The notes under the pieces are model-generated. The model was not told the origin of the DNA, did not search any database, and was given only the letters and a program-made list of their open reading frames with translations. Source: Comamonadaceae bacterium (GTDB taxonomy: Bacteria > Pseudomonadota > Gammaproteobacteria > Burkholderiales > Burkholderiaceae_C). From it: DNA of 40,783 nucleotides. The DNA is taken from contig CANFQF010000006.1 of assembly GCA_947449025.1 (NCBI GenBank), forward strand, positions 1 through 40,783, given 5' to 3'. The translations under genes were made by a program, and so were the position numbers. Shown here in pieces: positions 16,101 to 23,959 of the stretch. Positions within the stretch are counted from its first letter, which is position 1. The number at the start of each line of letters is the position of its first letter.

Positions 16101-16973
16101 TCAGCGGCCCACGCCCAGGTTCTTCGCAATCTCGTCGAGCCGGCGGCGCTTTTGATCCAGCGTCATTTCGAAATCGAGCCGGCCCTGCAGCGTCTCGGAG
16201 GGCACCACCAGGGTGTCGAAGCCGGCGTCGACATAGGGCTGCATCTGCTCCTTGGACGGCTCGCCCCACACGCGAGCCTGGAAGGAGTAGGGCGTGGTCA
16301 GACCCGCGTCGGCGCGGATCTTGTCAATCGCCTGCTTGTAACCAATGGCCTCCTCGGGGCGCACCATCGGCCCGTACCAGCCGTCGCCCACGCGCGCGGC
16401 CCGCTCCAGCGCCTTGGGCATGGTGCCGCCAAATACCATCGGCACCCGCACCGGCCATTCGGTCACGCGCAGTTCCTTGAAAGGGAAGTGCGGCCCGTCG
16501 TTGCTGACCCACTCGCCGTTGAACAGGCGTGGCAGCAAGGGCACCGCCTCGTTGTAACGCTTATGGCGTTGCTCAAAGGGAATGCCCAGGCCTTCGGACT
16601 CCTCTTTCCACCAGCCGGCGCCCATGCCCAGCTGGAAGCGTCCGCCGCCAATCTGCTGCGCGGTGATCGCTGCGCGTGCAGTCGCCACCGGATGGCGCAG
16701 AGACATCAGATAAATGCCGGTGGTGACGGTCAGCTTTTCGGTGCCGCCCAGAATGCCACCCACCATGGTCCACATGTCATACATCTTGCGGGCCACGGTG
16801 TGCACCGGCACAAAGGTTTTGCCCTCGTCATGCGGGTGGGCCGACTCAAATTCACGCGGCTCCAGAATGTGCTCACCGAGCCAAATGCCGTGGAAGCCCA
16901 GGCCTTCGGCATGGCGGGCCAGGGGAACGATGTCGTCAGGGCGAATGCCATACGTGGCGAAGCCAAATTTCAT
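16101..16973 (-). CDS. LLM-class F420-dependent oxidoreductase
   Basis: A 290-residue luciferase-like TIM-barrel protein resembling the TIGR03619 group of predicted F420-dependent enzymes. It opens MKFGFATYGI, has the strand-end motif LGEHIL, then TTGIYLMSLRHP, GRFQLGMGAGWWKEES and FEQRHKRYNEAVPLL, and DGWYGPM near the C-terminal half. The absence of an FMN-reductase partner and the adjacent F420 biosynthesis genes support F420 over FMN. Such enzymes transfer hydride to or from alcohols, enones, nitroaromatics or acyl groups; the substrate here is unknown. The ATG at 16973 has an AGGA box and is preferred to an in-frame TTG six bases upstream. Confidence 0.88.
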   Translation of the reverse strand: MKFGFATYGIRPDDIVPLARHAEGLGFHGIWLGEHILEPREFESAHPHDEGKTFVPVHTVARKMYDMWTMVGGILGGTEKLTVTTGIYLMSLRHPVATARAAITAQQIGGGRFQLGMGAGWWKEESEGLGIPFEQRHKRYNEAVPLLPRLFNGEWVSNDGPHFPFKELRVTEWPVRVPMVFGGTMPKALERAARVGDGWYGPMVRPEEAIGYKQAIDKIRADAGLTTPYSFQARVWGEPSKEQMQPYVDAGFDTLVVPSETLQGRLDFEMTLDQKRRRLDEIAKNLGVGR

Positions 16974-17067
16974 GAACAAATCCTGTTTGCGAGCGGCGCT
17001 CGAAGGGGAGCTTGCAGCTTAAAAAGGGCGGGCAGCGCCGTCCAATGGTGAATTTGAATACGCAATA

Positions 17068-18000
17068 TCAAGGCACCGAATCTCGTACACCCGGGTCGGC
17101 TACGTCTGCGCCGGCAAGACCGTGCCAGGCCTCGCCCAGCGCCTCGGTAAAGCAGGCCAGCACCTCGTCGGCCGCCTGCGCCGAGCGGTGGACAAAGCTA
17201 AGGGGCAGCGAGGCTTGGAACTGGGACAACTCGTAAAACCGTCCTGCAGCAGCACCGGCATTGGCCTCCATGCGCTGCACAAAGCCGATGCCCATGCCGC
17301 CCGCCACCATGGCCCGAAGCAAAGACGCATTGCTCACTTCCACCGCGCCGCGAATATCCAAACCCTCTTCCCGAAACAGGCGTTCGATCAGCTCCTGACT
17401 CGGGGTGCCGCCACCGGTGACCACCCAGGGCTGGGCCGCAATCTCGGCGGGGCGGGCATGCTCGAGCCGATCGCGCCAGGCGGCCGGCGCCACCAGCACA
17501 TAGTCCAGCGCCCCCATGGGGTGACAGACCAAATCATCGCCACGCACCGTGCCCACGATGGCGCCGCCATCCAGTTCGCCCGCCTTGATCGCCTGCCGGA
17601 TCGAGCGGGTGTTGCCCGCTTCCAGCGACAGCTCGGTCATGGGAAAGCGTTCACGCATCACCTTCATGGCGCTGGCCAGGGAGGCCAGCAGCCGGGGGTT
17701 GGCAATGGTGCCGATGGACAGCCGGCCAGCCGGCACGCCGGCGAGCTGGCGCGCGCGCTCATTGAGCTCGTGCGAGGCCTGCACCACCTGGCCGGCCCAT
17801 TCGGCAATGCGCTGGCCGGCGGGGGTGACCTCCAGGCCCCGGGCAGTGCGGCGAAACAGGGTCAGGCCGAAATGCGCCTCCAGCGCCCGGATATGGTGGC
17901 TGGCCGTGGGCTGGCTGATATGCAGCCGCTCTGCGGCGCGGGTGAGATGCCCCTCCTGCACCACGGTGACGAGGGTCTTGAGCTGGGTGAGGTCGTACAT
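17068..18000 (-). CDS. LysR-type transcriptional regulator
   Basis: A 310-residue LysR regulator. The N-terminal winged helix-turn-helix reads LTRAAERLHISQPTASHHI, followed by LFRRTARGLEVTPAG; the remainder is a periplasmic-binding-protein-like sensor domain with LSIGTIANPRLL, and GGTPSQELIERLF and GGMGIGFV at the expected positions. It is divergent from the F420 biosynthesis operon and lies just upstream of the LLM/SDR/Bug operon on its own strand, so it is the natural candidate regulator for both. The ATG at 18000 matches the usual LysR start (MYDLTQLKT); the open extension to 18054 is not typical and would overlap the operator-like sequence at 18050. Confidence 0.92.
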   Translation of the reverse strand: MYDLTQLKTLVTVVQEGHLTRAAERLHISQPTASHHIRALEAHFGLTLFRRTARGLEVTPAGQRIAEWAGQVVQASHELNERARQLAGVPAGRLSIGTIANPRLLASLASAMKVMRERFPMTELSLEAGNTRSIRQAIKAGELDGGAIVGTVRGDDLVCHPMGALDYVLVAPAAWRDRLEHARPAEIAAQPWVVTGGGTPSQELIERLFREEGLDIRGAVEVSNASLLRAMVAGGMGIGFVQRMEANAGAAAGRFYELSQFQASLPLSFVHRSAQAADEVLACFTEALGEAWHGLAGADVADPGVRDSVP

Positions 18001-18049
18001 GGGTAGCGCCCGTCTGGCGCCTGCGGGCGCGACAGCCCGGGGGTGGCGC

Positions 18050-18061
18050 TGCATGATGCAT
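18050..18061. promoter_or_regulatory. TGCAT-N-ATGCA palindrome, copy 1
   Basis: TGCATGATGCA, an 11-bp palindrome with one central base, lies 50 bases upstream of the lysR start and about 290 bases before the F420 operon. The same 11-mer with a different central base recurs at 27119 and 40045, each time in front of a gene start. A dimeric regulator site is the likely explanation. Confidence 0.55.
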
Positions 18062-18123
18062 CGTGTACGTCAACCCGGCATCCGGGCGTACCCTGAGGCC
18101 ACCTTCCGCAGGTCATTCGCAGA

Positions 18124-18142
18124 TCCGATAGGCCCTATCCGA
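18124..18142. promoter_or_regulatory. 19-bp imperfect palindrome, candidate LysR operator
   Basis: TCCGATAGGCCCTATCCGA is symmetric apart from the centre and one base pair in each arm, with a perfect 13-bp core (GATAGG-C-CCTATC). It lies eight bases upstream of a possible -35 (TTGGAC) facing the F420 operon, the usual place for a LysR activation site. Confidence 0.45.
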
Positions 18143-18339
18143 AAACATCATTGGACGCTCCTACAGGGGGCACCTAACCTCCCCTCCAACCACCGCCACC
18201 CGGTTCGGTGGTGCCGGACCCTGTACAGACGCCCCATGCCCAACTTCCGCACGACCGCCGCCAGACACCGCCAGGTGCCGCCCTGTGCCGCGTCTTCTGG
18301 CGCGGAACTGCAAGGCCCCTGCGACGTGGAGACGCCCCG

Positions 18340-20757
18340 GTGAGCCAGGCAAGCGACGCACGCAGCCTGACCGAGGCCCTGACCCGGCAGCCGCTAACCG
18401 AGCTGCTGGCTCAGGCCCGCGCCCAGAGCATCGCCGCCCATGGCTCGCGCGTGAGCTATTCGCGCAAGGTCTTCATTCCGCTCACCCGCCTGTGCCGCGA
18501 CAGCTGCGCCTATTGCACCTTTGCCACCACGCCGTCCAAGGTGCAACGGCCCTACCTTCGCCCTGAGGAGGTGCTGGCCATTGCCCGTGCGGGCCAGGCC
18601 GCCGGCTGTCAGGAGGCCCTGTTCACTCTGGGCGACAAGCCCGAGCTGCGCTACGAGGCCGCGCGGGAAGACCTCGCCCAATTGGGCTACAGCAGCACCA
18701 CCGACTACCTGGCGGCCATGTGCGCGCTGGTGATGGCGGAAACCAGCCTGCTGCCACATGTGAACGCCGGCGTGATGAGCGGCGAGGAAATGCTGCGCCT
18801 GCGCGAGGTCTCGATCTCGCAGGGGCTGATGCTCGAATCGACATCGGACCGCCTGTGCGAGCGTGGCGGCCCGCACTTTGGCTCCCCGGACAAGACACCT
18901 GCAGTGCGTCTGGCCATGCTCGAGACCGCGGGAACGCTGGCCATTCCGATGACCACTGGCATCCTGATCGGCATCGGCGAAACCCGCCAGGAACGGGTCG
19001 AGGCGCTGCTGGCCATTGCCGACCTGCAACGCCGCCACGGCCATGTGCAGGAAGTGATCGTGCAGAACTTCCGCGCCAAGGCCGGCACCCGCATGGCCGG
19101 CTGCGCCGAACCCGACCTGGACGACCTGCTGTGGACGGTGGCCGCAGCCCGCCTGGTGCTGGGCGCGCAGGCCAACATCCAGGTGCCCCCCAACCTCTCC
19201 GACGCCAGCTTCGGCCGGCTGCTGGAGGCCGGCATCAACGACTGGGGCGGCATCTCGCCGGTGACCCCGGACCATGTGAATCCCGAGCGCGCCTGGCCCG
19301 CCATCAATACGCTGCGCCAGGTCACCGAGGCGGCTGGCTACGAGCTCGTCGAGCGGCTGGCCGCCTACCCGGCCTGGTGCCAGGACGCAGACCGCTGGCA
19401 GGCCCCCGCGCTCGCAACCACGCTGCGCCACCGGGTGGATTCGGAAGGCTACCCGCGCAGCGACGCCTGGGTGACGGGGGCCGGTGAGCCGCCGCCGGCG
19501 GCCATGGCGCCCCCCGCACTGACCACCAAGCCTTGCACCCCTGGCGGGCCGCTGCGCGAGGCCCTGGCCCGCGCCCTGGACGGCCAGGCCCTGGACGAGG
19601 CCGGCCTGGTGACCCTGTTTGGCGCCCGCGGCGACGGCTTCCACGCCGTCTGCCAGGCCGCCGACCGACTGCGCCGCAATACGGTGGGCGACACCGTGCG
19701 TTACGTGGTCAATCGCAACATCAACTACACCAACGTCTGCCAGTACAGCTGCAGCTTCTGCGCCTTCGCCAAGGGCCGGGGCGCGCAGGACCTGCGCGGC
19801 GTGCCCTACGACCTGGCGCAAGAAGAAATCGCGCGCCGGGTGTCCGAGGCCTGGGCGCGCGGCGCCACCGAGGTCTGCATGCAGGGCGGCATTCACCCGG
19901 CCTACACCGGCGACACCTATGTCGAAATCTGCCGCACCGTGAAGGCGGCCCAGCCGCAGATGCATGTGCACGCCTTCTCGCCGCTGGAAATCCTGCACGG
20001 CGCGCAGACCACCGGCATGGACCTGGCGGGCTTTCTGACCCGGCTGCGCGACGCGGGCCTCAGCACCCTGCCCGGAACCGCCGCCGAGATATTGGACGAC
20101 GAGGTACGCGCGCGCATCTGCCCCGACAAGCTCAATACCGCGCAGTGGCTGGAGGTGATGGAGACCGCGCACCGCGTCGGCCTGCGCAGCACCGCTACGA
20201 TCATGTTCGGCCATCTGGAAAAGCCGGTGCACTGGGCGCGCCACCTGATGCGGATCCGCGCGCTGCAAGCGCGCACCGGTGGCTTCACCGAATTCGTGCC
20301 CCTGCCCTATGTGCACATGGAGGCACCGATGCACCGCAAGGGCCTGTCCCGGCGCGGCCCCACCTTCCGTGAGGCGGTGCTGATGCACGCGGTGGCGCGG
20401 CTCGCGCTCCATCCGGTGCTGGCCAATATCCAGACCTCCTGGGTCAAGATGGGCCCGGAAGGCGCCATGGCCTGCCTGCAAGCCGGCGCCAACGACCTGG
20501 GCGGCACGCTGATGAACGAAAGCATCTCGCGCGCGGCCGGCACGGTGCACGGGCAAGAGATGCCGCCCGCCGTCATGGACGCCCTGATCCGCCGCGCAGG
20601 CCGCGAGCCGGCGCAGCGCTCCACCCTGTACGGCACCCCGCCGGCCGAGCGCTGCGCCGCCTCGCGCGCGGCGGCGCCGATCGCGCCCGTGGTGCTGACG
20701 CCCCTCGCACGTCGCCCACGCAGCGTGTCGCAGGCTCAGACCTCACCCACCCCCTGA
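18340..20757 (+). CDS. fbiC: FO synthase, CofG-CofH fusion (FbiC type)
   Basis: An 805-residue two-domain radical SAM enzyme that makes the deazaflavin chromophore FO from tyrosine and the flavin precursor 5-amino-6-ribitylamino-uracil. The CofG half has C52-x3-C56-x2-C59 (LCRDSCAYCTF) and the CofH half has C467-x3-C471-x2-C474 (VCQYSCSFCAF), each binding a 4Fe-4S cluster. Order and length match actinobacterial FbiC (about 850 residues), whereas archaea use separate proteins. The GTG at 18340 is preferred over the open frame from 18208 because GGAG lies about eight bases before it and homology begins soon after. It is the first gene of the F420 operon. The last 50 residues are Ala/Pro/Arg-rich and look non-essential. 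Confidence 0.95.
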   Translation: MSQASDARSLTEALTRQPLTELLAQARAQSIAAHGSRVSYSRKVFIPLTRLCRDSCAYCTFATTPSKVQRPYLRPEEVLAIARAGQAAGCQEALFTLGDKPELRYEAAREDLAQLGYSSTTDYLAAMCALVMAETSLLPHVNAGVMSGEEMLRLREVSISQGLMLESTSDRLCERGGPHFGSPDKTPAVRLAMLETAGTLAIPMTTGILIGIGETRQERVEALLAIADLQRRHGHVQEVIVQNFRAKAGTRMAGCAEPDLDDLLWTVAAARLVLGAQANIQVPPNLSDASFGRLLEAGINDWGGISPVTPDHVNPERAWPAINTLRQVTEAAGYELVERLAAYPAWCQDADRWQAPALATTLRHRVDSEGYPRSDAWVTGAGEPPPAAMAPPALTTKPCTPGGPLREALARALDGQALDEAGLVTLFGARGDGFHAVCQAADRLRRNTVGDTVRYVVNRNINYTNVCQYSCSFCAFAKGRGAQDLRGVPYDLAQEEIARRVSEAWARGATEVCMQGGIHPAYTGDTYVEICRTVKAAQPQMHVHAFSPLEILHGAQTTGMDLAGFLTRLRDAGLSTLPGTAAEILDDEVRARICPDKLNTAQWLEVMETAHRVGLRSTATIMFGHLEKPVHWARHLMRIRALQARTGGFTEFVPLPYVHMEAPMHRKGLSRRGPTFREAVLMHAVARLALHPVLANIQTSWVKMGPEGAMACLQAGANDLGGTLMNESISRAAGTVHGQEMPPAVMDALIRRAGREPAQRSTLYGTPPAERCAASRAAAPIAPVVLTPLARRPRSVSQAQTSPTP

Positions 20758-20804
20758 GTGCCGCAGACTGCGGCCCCCTCCCCCACGCTGGAAGTAAGCT
20801 CGAT

Positions 20805-21476
20805 ATGACCCCCACCCCCCACACCATCGCCGTCATCGGCGGAACCGGCGCCGAAGGCAGCGGCCTTGCAATCCGGCTGGCGCATGCAGGCCACCGCGTC
20901 ATCATCGGCTCGCGCGACGCAGCCAAGTCAGCGCAGGTCTGCGCAGAACTTGCGGCGCTCTCGCCGGGGGCGCAGCTTGAAGCCGCCAACAACCGGGACG
21001 CTGCTGCGGCGGCGCAGATCGCCATCCTCACCGTGCCACATTCGGTGCAGCAGGCCACCGCCCTGGACCTGCGGGAACAGCTCGCCGGCAAGATCCTGAT
21101 CGACGCCACCGTGCCGCTGGTGCCGCCCAAGGTCGCCCGGGTGCAACTGCCCGAGGGCGGCTCTGCGGTCGCCGCGCTGCAAAAGCTGCTCGGTGATTCG
21201 GTGCGCGTGGTGGCTGCCTTCCAGAACGTGTCGGCACATCACCTGCGCGACCTCACCCATTCGGTGGACTGCGATGTGCTGGTGTGCGGCGACGACATCC
21301 CCGCGCGCGAGACCGTCATCGGCCTGGTGCGTGACGTCGGGCTGCGCGGCGTGCACGCGGGCCCGATTGCCAATGCCGCCGCCGCGGAGGCGCTCACCTC
21401 GGTGCTGATTGCCATCAACATCCGCTACAAGGTTCCGGGAACCGGCATCCGCATCACCGGCCTGCCCAGCGCGTGA
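20805..21476 (+). CDS. npdG: F420H2:NADP+ oxidoreductase (NADPH-dependent F420 reductase)
   Basis: A 223-residue protein of the FNO/NpdG family, which passes hydride between NADPH and F420. The N-terminal Rossmann motif is [17 protein letters not shown], followed by [10 protein letters not shown] (binding the NADP phosphate). [21 protein letters not shown] and the C-terminal [13 protein letters not shown] are typical. Placed 47 bases after fbiC and 50 bases before cofE, it provides reduced F420 to the LLM enzyme across the divergent promoter region. In actinobacterial picrate degradation a reductase of this type likewise accompanies LLM hydride transferases. A GGAAG sequence 11-16 bases upstream serves as ribosome-binding site. 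Confidence 0.92.
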   Translation: MTPTPHTIAVIGGTGAEGSGLAIRLAHAGHRVIIGSRDAAKSAQVCAELAALSPGAQLEAANNRDAAAAAQIAILTVPHSVQQATALDLREQLAGKILIDATVPLVPPKVARVQLPEGGSAVAALQKLLGDSVRVVAAFQNVSAHHLRDLTHSVDCDVLVCGDDIPARETVIGLVRDVGLRGVHAGPIANAAAAEALTSVLIAINIRYKVPGTGIRITGLPSA

Positions 21477-21526
21477 CCGGAGCGCAGGCTCCGACGTATT
21501 GAACTGCCCGCCATCAGTCGCCCGCG

Positions 21527-22312
21527 ATGAGCCCCCCGCAATTGCGCCTCTTCGCCCTGCCCGGCCTGCCGGAGGTGCACCCTGGCGACGACCTGAGCGC
21601 ACTGATCGTGGCCGGCCTGGGCGCAGCCGCGGAGACGCTGCAGGCGGGCGACGTAGTGGTGATCGCGCAAAAAATCATCTCCAAGGCCGAGGGCCGGCTG
21701 GTCACGCTGGACTCGGTGCAGCCTTCGACGACCGCCCGCGAGCTGGCCGCGCAAGCCGACAAGGACCCGCGGCTGGTGGAGTTGATCCTGCAGGAGTCGT
21801 CGGAGGTGCTGCGTTGCCGCCCGGGCGTGATCGTCGTCGAGCACCGCCTGGGCTTTGTCATGGCCAACGCCGGTATCGACCAATCGAATGTGCAGCAGGC
21901 AGGCGCAGGTACCGCGCTGCTGCTGCCGCTGGACCCAGACGCCTCCTGCGAACGCATTCGCGCTGCGCTGCGTGCCGCTACCGGCGCCGAGGTGGCCGTG
22001 CTGGTCATCGACAGCCATGGCCGCGCCTGGCGCCAAGGCACCGTCGGCGTCACCATTGGCGCCGCCGGCATGCCCGCGCTGCTGGATTTGCGGGGCCGGC
22101 CAGACCGCCACGGGCGCACCCTGCGGGTCACCGAGGTGGGTCAAGCGGATGAAGTTGCCGCCGCCGCATCGCTTCTGATGGGGCAGGCCGACGAGGGCAC
22201 GCCGGTGGTGGTGGTGCGCGGTGTGCCGCAGATGGCGGGCATCCCCTGGGGAGCAGGCACCGGCAAGGCGCGGGACCTGGTGCGTCCGCGCGAAATGGAC
22301 ATGTTCCGATGA
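21527..22312 (+). CDS. cofE: Coenzyme F420-0:L-glutamate ligase
   Basis: A 261-residue CofE that adds glutamates to F420-0 using GTP. Recognisable segments are FALPGLPEVHPGDDL, DVVVIAQKIISKAEGR, the VMANAGIDQSNV metal-binding stretch, VLVIDSHGRAWRQGTVGVTIG, and RGVPQMAGIPWG near the end. It is the single-domain form: the nitroreductase-like C-terminal domain of actinobacterial FbiB, which reduces dehydro-F420-0, is absent. It lies between npdG and cofD. No strong ribosome-binding site is seen before the ATG. Confidence 0.93.
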   Translation: MSPPQLRLFALPGLPEVHPGDDLSALIVAGLGAAAETLQAGDVVVIAQKIISKAEGRLVTLDSVQPSTTARELAAQADKDPRLVELILQESSEVLRCRPGVIVVEHRLGFVMANAGIDQSNVQQAGAGTALLLPLDPDASCERIRAALRAATGAEVAVLVIDSHGRAWRQGTVGVTIGAAGMPALLDLRGRPDRHGRTLRVTEVGQADEVAAAASLLMGQADEGTPVVVVRGVPQMAGIPWGAGTGKARDLVRPREMDMFR

Positions 22313-22334
22313 AACGCCGCGAGGAGACCGCCGC

Positions 22335-23315
22335 ATGATCATCGCGCTCGCAGGCGGCGTGGGTGGCGCCAAGCTCGTACACGGTCTTGCACAAACGCTG
22401 CCGCCCGAGCGGCTGCTGGCGGTGGTCAACACCGGGGATGACTTCACCCACCTCGGGCTGCCAATCTGCCCCGACCTCGACACCGTGATGTACACCCTGG
22501 CGGGCCTGGCCAATCCCGAAACCGGCTGGGGCATCGCCGGTGAGAGCTGGCGCTTCATGGACTCGATGGCGCGCCTGGGCGGCGAGACCTGGTTCCGCCT
22601 GGGCGACCAGGACCTGGCCACCCATGTGCGGCGCAAGGGCCTGCTGGGCAGGGGGCTGTCCCTCTCGGCGGCCACGCGGGAGTTAGCCAGTGCCCTCGGC
22701 GTGAAGCACCGCATGGTGCCTGCGACCGACGACCCGCTGCGCACCCGCGTCGCGACGGATGCGGGCGAGATCGAATTCCAGGATTACTTCGTTCGGCAGC
22801 AGTGCCGGCCGACGCTGCGCGGCCTGCGCTTCGAGGGCGCCGCGCAGGCGCGGCCCTCGCCTGCCTTCGCCGAAGCACTGGCAGACCCGGCGCTGGAGGC
22901 GGTGGTGATCTGTCCGTCCAACCCCTACCTCAGCATAGACCCGGTGCTCGCGATTGGCGGGGTGCGCGAGGCCCTGGCCGCGATAGAGGTGCCGGTGATC
23001 GCGGTCTCACCCATCGTCGGTGGACAGGCGATCAAAGGGCCGGCAGCCAAGATCATGCGCGAGCTCGGGCGTGAGCCCAGTGCGCTGGAGGTGGCGCGGC
23101 ATTACCGTGGCCTGGTCGATGGCTTTGTCATCGACACCGCAGACGCTGGTGCCGCAGACGCGATTGCGGCCCTGGGCATGACGCCCCATGTCACCGGCAC
23201 AGTGATGAAGAGCGATGCCGACCGAGCCGGCCTGGCCGGCGACGTGATCGCCCTGGCCGCTAGGCTGCAGCAAGCGGCGGCGCAGGGCAGCAGCACCCGA
23301 CGGAGGGCCGCATGA
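22335..23315 (+). CDS. cofD: 2-phospho-L-lactate (or analogous) transferase, F420-0 synthesis
   Basis: A 326-residue CofD/FbiA that joins FO to the phospho-acid moiety of a GDP- or GMP-activated donor. The N-terminus MIIALAGGVGGAKLVHGLA holds the nucleotide-binding loop; VNTGDDFTHLGL, CPDLDTVMYTL, VICPSNPYLSI and SPIVGGQAIKGPA are family landmarks. The ATG at 22335 has a GAGGAGA ribosome-binding site; the open frame upstream to 22221 is not used. Its stop overlaps the cofC start by four bases (ATGA), so the two are coupled. Confidence 0.94.
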   Translation: MIIALAGGVGGAKLVHGLAQTLPPERLLAVVNTGDDFTHLGLPICPDLDTVMYTLAGLANPETGWGIAGESWRFMDSMARLGGETWFRLGDQDLATHVRRKGLLGRGLSLSAATRELASALGVKHRMVPATDDPLRTRVATDAGEIEFQDYFVRQQCRPTLRGLRFEGAAQARPSPAFAEALADPALEAVVICPSNPYLSIDPVLAIGGVREALAAIEVPVIAVSPIVGGQAIKGPAAKIMRELGREPSALEVARHYRGLVDGFVIDTADAGAADAIAALGMTPHVTGTVMKSDADRAGLAGDVIALAARLQQAAAQGSSTRRRAA

Positions 23316-23935
23316 CACCCTGGCTGGTCCTGCCGGTCAAATCCCTGGCGGACGGCAAGAGTCGGCTGGCGCCGCACCTTGCGCCCGATGCACGGCGCGC
23401 CCTGAACACCCGCCTGCTCGAACGCTCGCTGGCGCTGGCTACCGGCTTTGCTGGCACGCACCGTACCCTCGTGGTGAGCCACTGTGAGGAGGTACTGGCC
23501 CGCGCCAGCGCCGCTGGCGCTTACGCCCTGCGCGAGCCGCACCCCGGTCTGAATGAGGGCCTTTCGCATGCATGCGAACTCCTGGGTCGGCGGGAGGGCG
23601 AGCGGCTGATCGTGCTGGCCTGTGACCTGCCACTGGCCACGGCCGAAGACTTGGCATCACTCGCGGCGCAAGACGGCGTGGTGCTGGCCACCGACCGCGC
23701 CGGCACCGGTACCAATGCGCTCTCGCTGCCCTGCGGCCTGGCGTTCCAATTCCGCTACGGCGTGAATAGCCGACAACTGCACACCGAAGAGGCCGACCGT
23801 CTGTCCCTGCACTGCCAGACGGTGCAACGGCCCGGGCTGGCTTTTGACCTGGACACCGCCCAGGACTGGCGGGATTGGGTCGAAGCCTGCGGCCCGCAGC
23901 CCTGGGCACTTCAGGGTCTGATGAACCTGGCCTGA
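23312..23935 (+). CDS. cofC: Phospho-acid guanylyltransferase of F420 synthesis
   Basis: A 207-residue CofC/FbiD that activates 2-phospholactate, phosphoenolpyruvate or, in some Burkholderia relatives, 3-phosphoglycerate with GTP. Visible are LPVKSLADGKSRLAP (the nucleotidyltransferase loop), LIVLACDLPLATAEDL with the metal-binding Asp, and ATDRAGTGTNALSLP. Which three-carbon acid is used cannot be decided by eye. It completes the recognisable F420 gene set, and the next gene (MDR) starts 24 bases downstream. A 16-bp perfect palindrome inside the coding region (23563-23578) has no evident role. Confidence 0.92.
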   Translation: MTPWLVLPVKSLADGKSRLAPHLAPDARRALNTRLLERSLALATGFAGTHRTLVVSHCEEVLARASAAGAYALREPHPGLNEGLSHACELLGRREGERLIVLACDLPLATAEDLASLAAQDGVVLATDRAGTGTNALSLPCGLAFQFRYGVNSRQLHTEEADRLSLHCQTVQRPGLAFDLDTAQDWRDWVEACGPQPWALQGLMNLA

Positions 23936-23959
23936 TGAAACTCGCCTGAGGAGACGCCG

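Larger units (their letters stand above)
18001..18339. promoter_or_regulatory. Divergent control region between lysR and the F420 operon
   Basis: This 339-base stretch has no convincing gene. In order it contains: the motif TGCATGATGCAT (18050-18061); a short inverted repeat, CCCGG-CAT-CCGGG (about 18074-18086), flanked by GTACG and CGTAC; a 19-bp near-palindrome at 18124-18142; a possible plus-strand promoter TTGGAC-N18-TAACCT (18151-18180); and a leader of about 160 bases with a CCACC/GGTGG hairpin near 18190-18215. The frame open from 18208 lacks family resemblance before the GTG at 18340. Confidence 0.5.

Noticed and set aside
18394-20556. 720-codon minus-strand open frame opposite fbiC
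   Set aside because: Composition (Ala/Gly/His/Arg-rich) and total overlap with a clear radical SAM gene mark it as a GC-driven shadow. The same applies to the long plus-strand frames opposite 15243-16973 and 33233-35092.
16101-21476. A picrate/dinitrophenol degradation cluster
   Set aside because: NpdG and an LLM enzyme are present, but no second hydride transferase or Meisenheimer-complex processing genes; kept only as an analogy.
23563-23578. 16-bp perfect palindrome TTCGCATGCATGCGAA in cofC
   Set aside because: It encodes conserved-looking protein (LSHACEL) inside a gene and lacks the one-base spacer of the operator motif; probably codon-driven coincidence.
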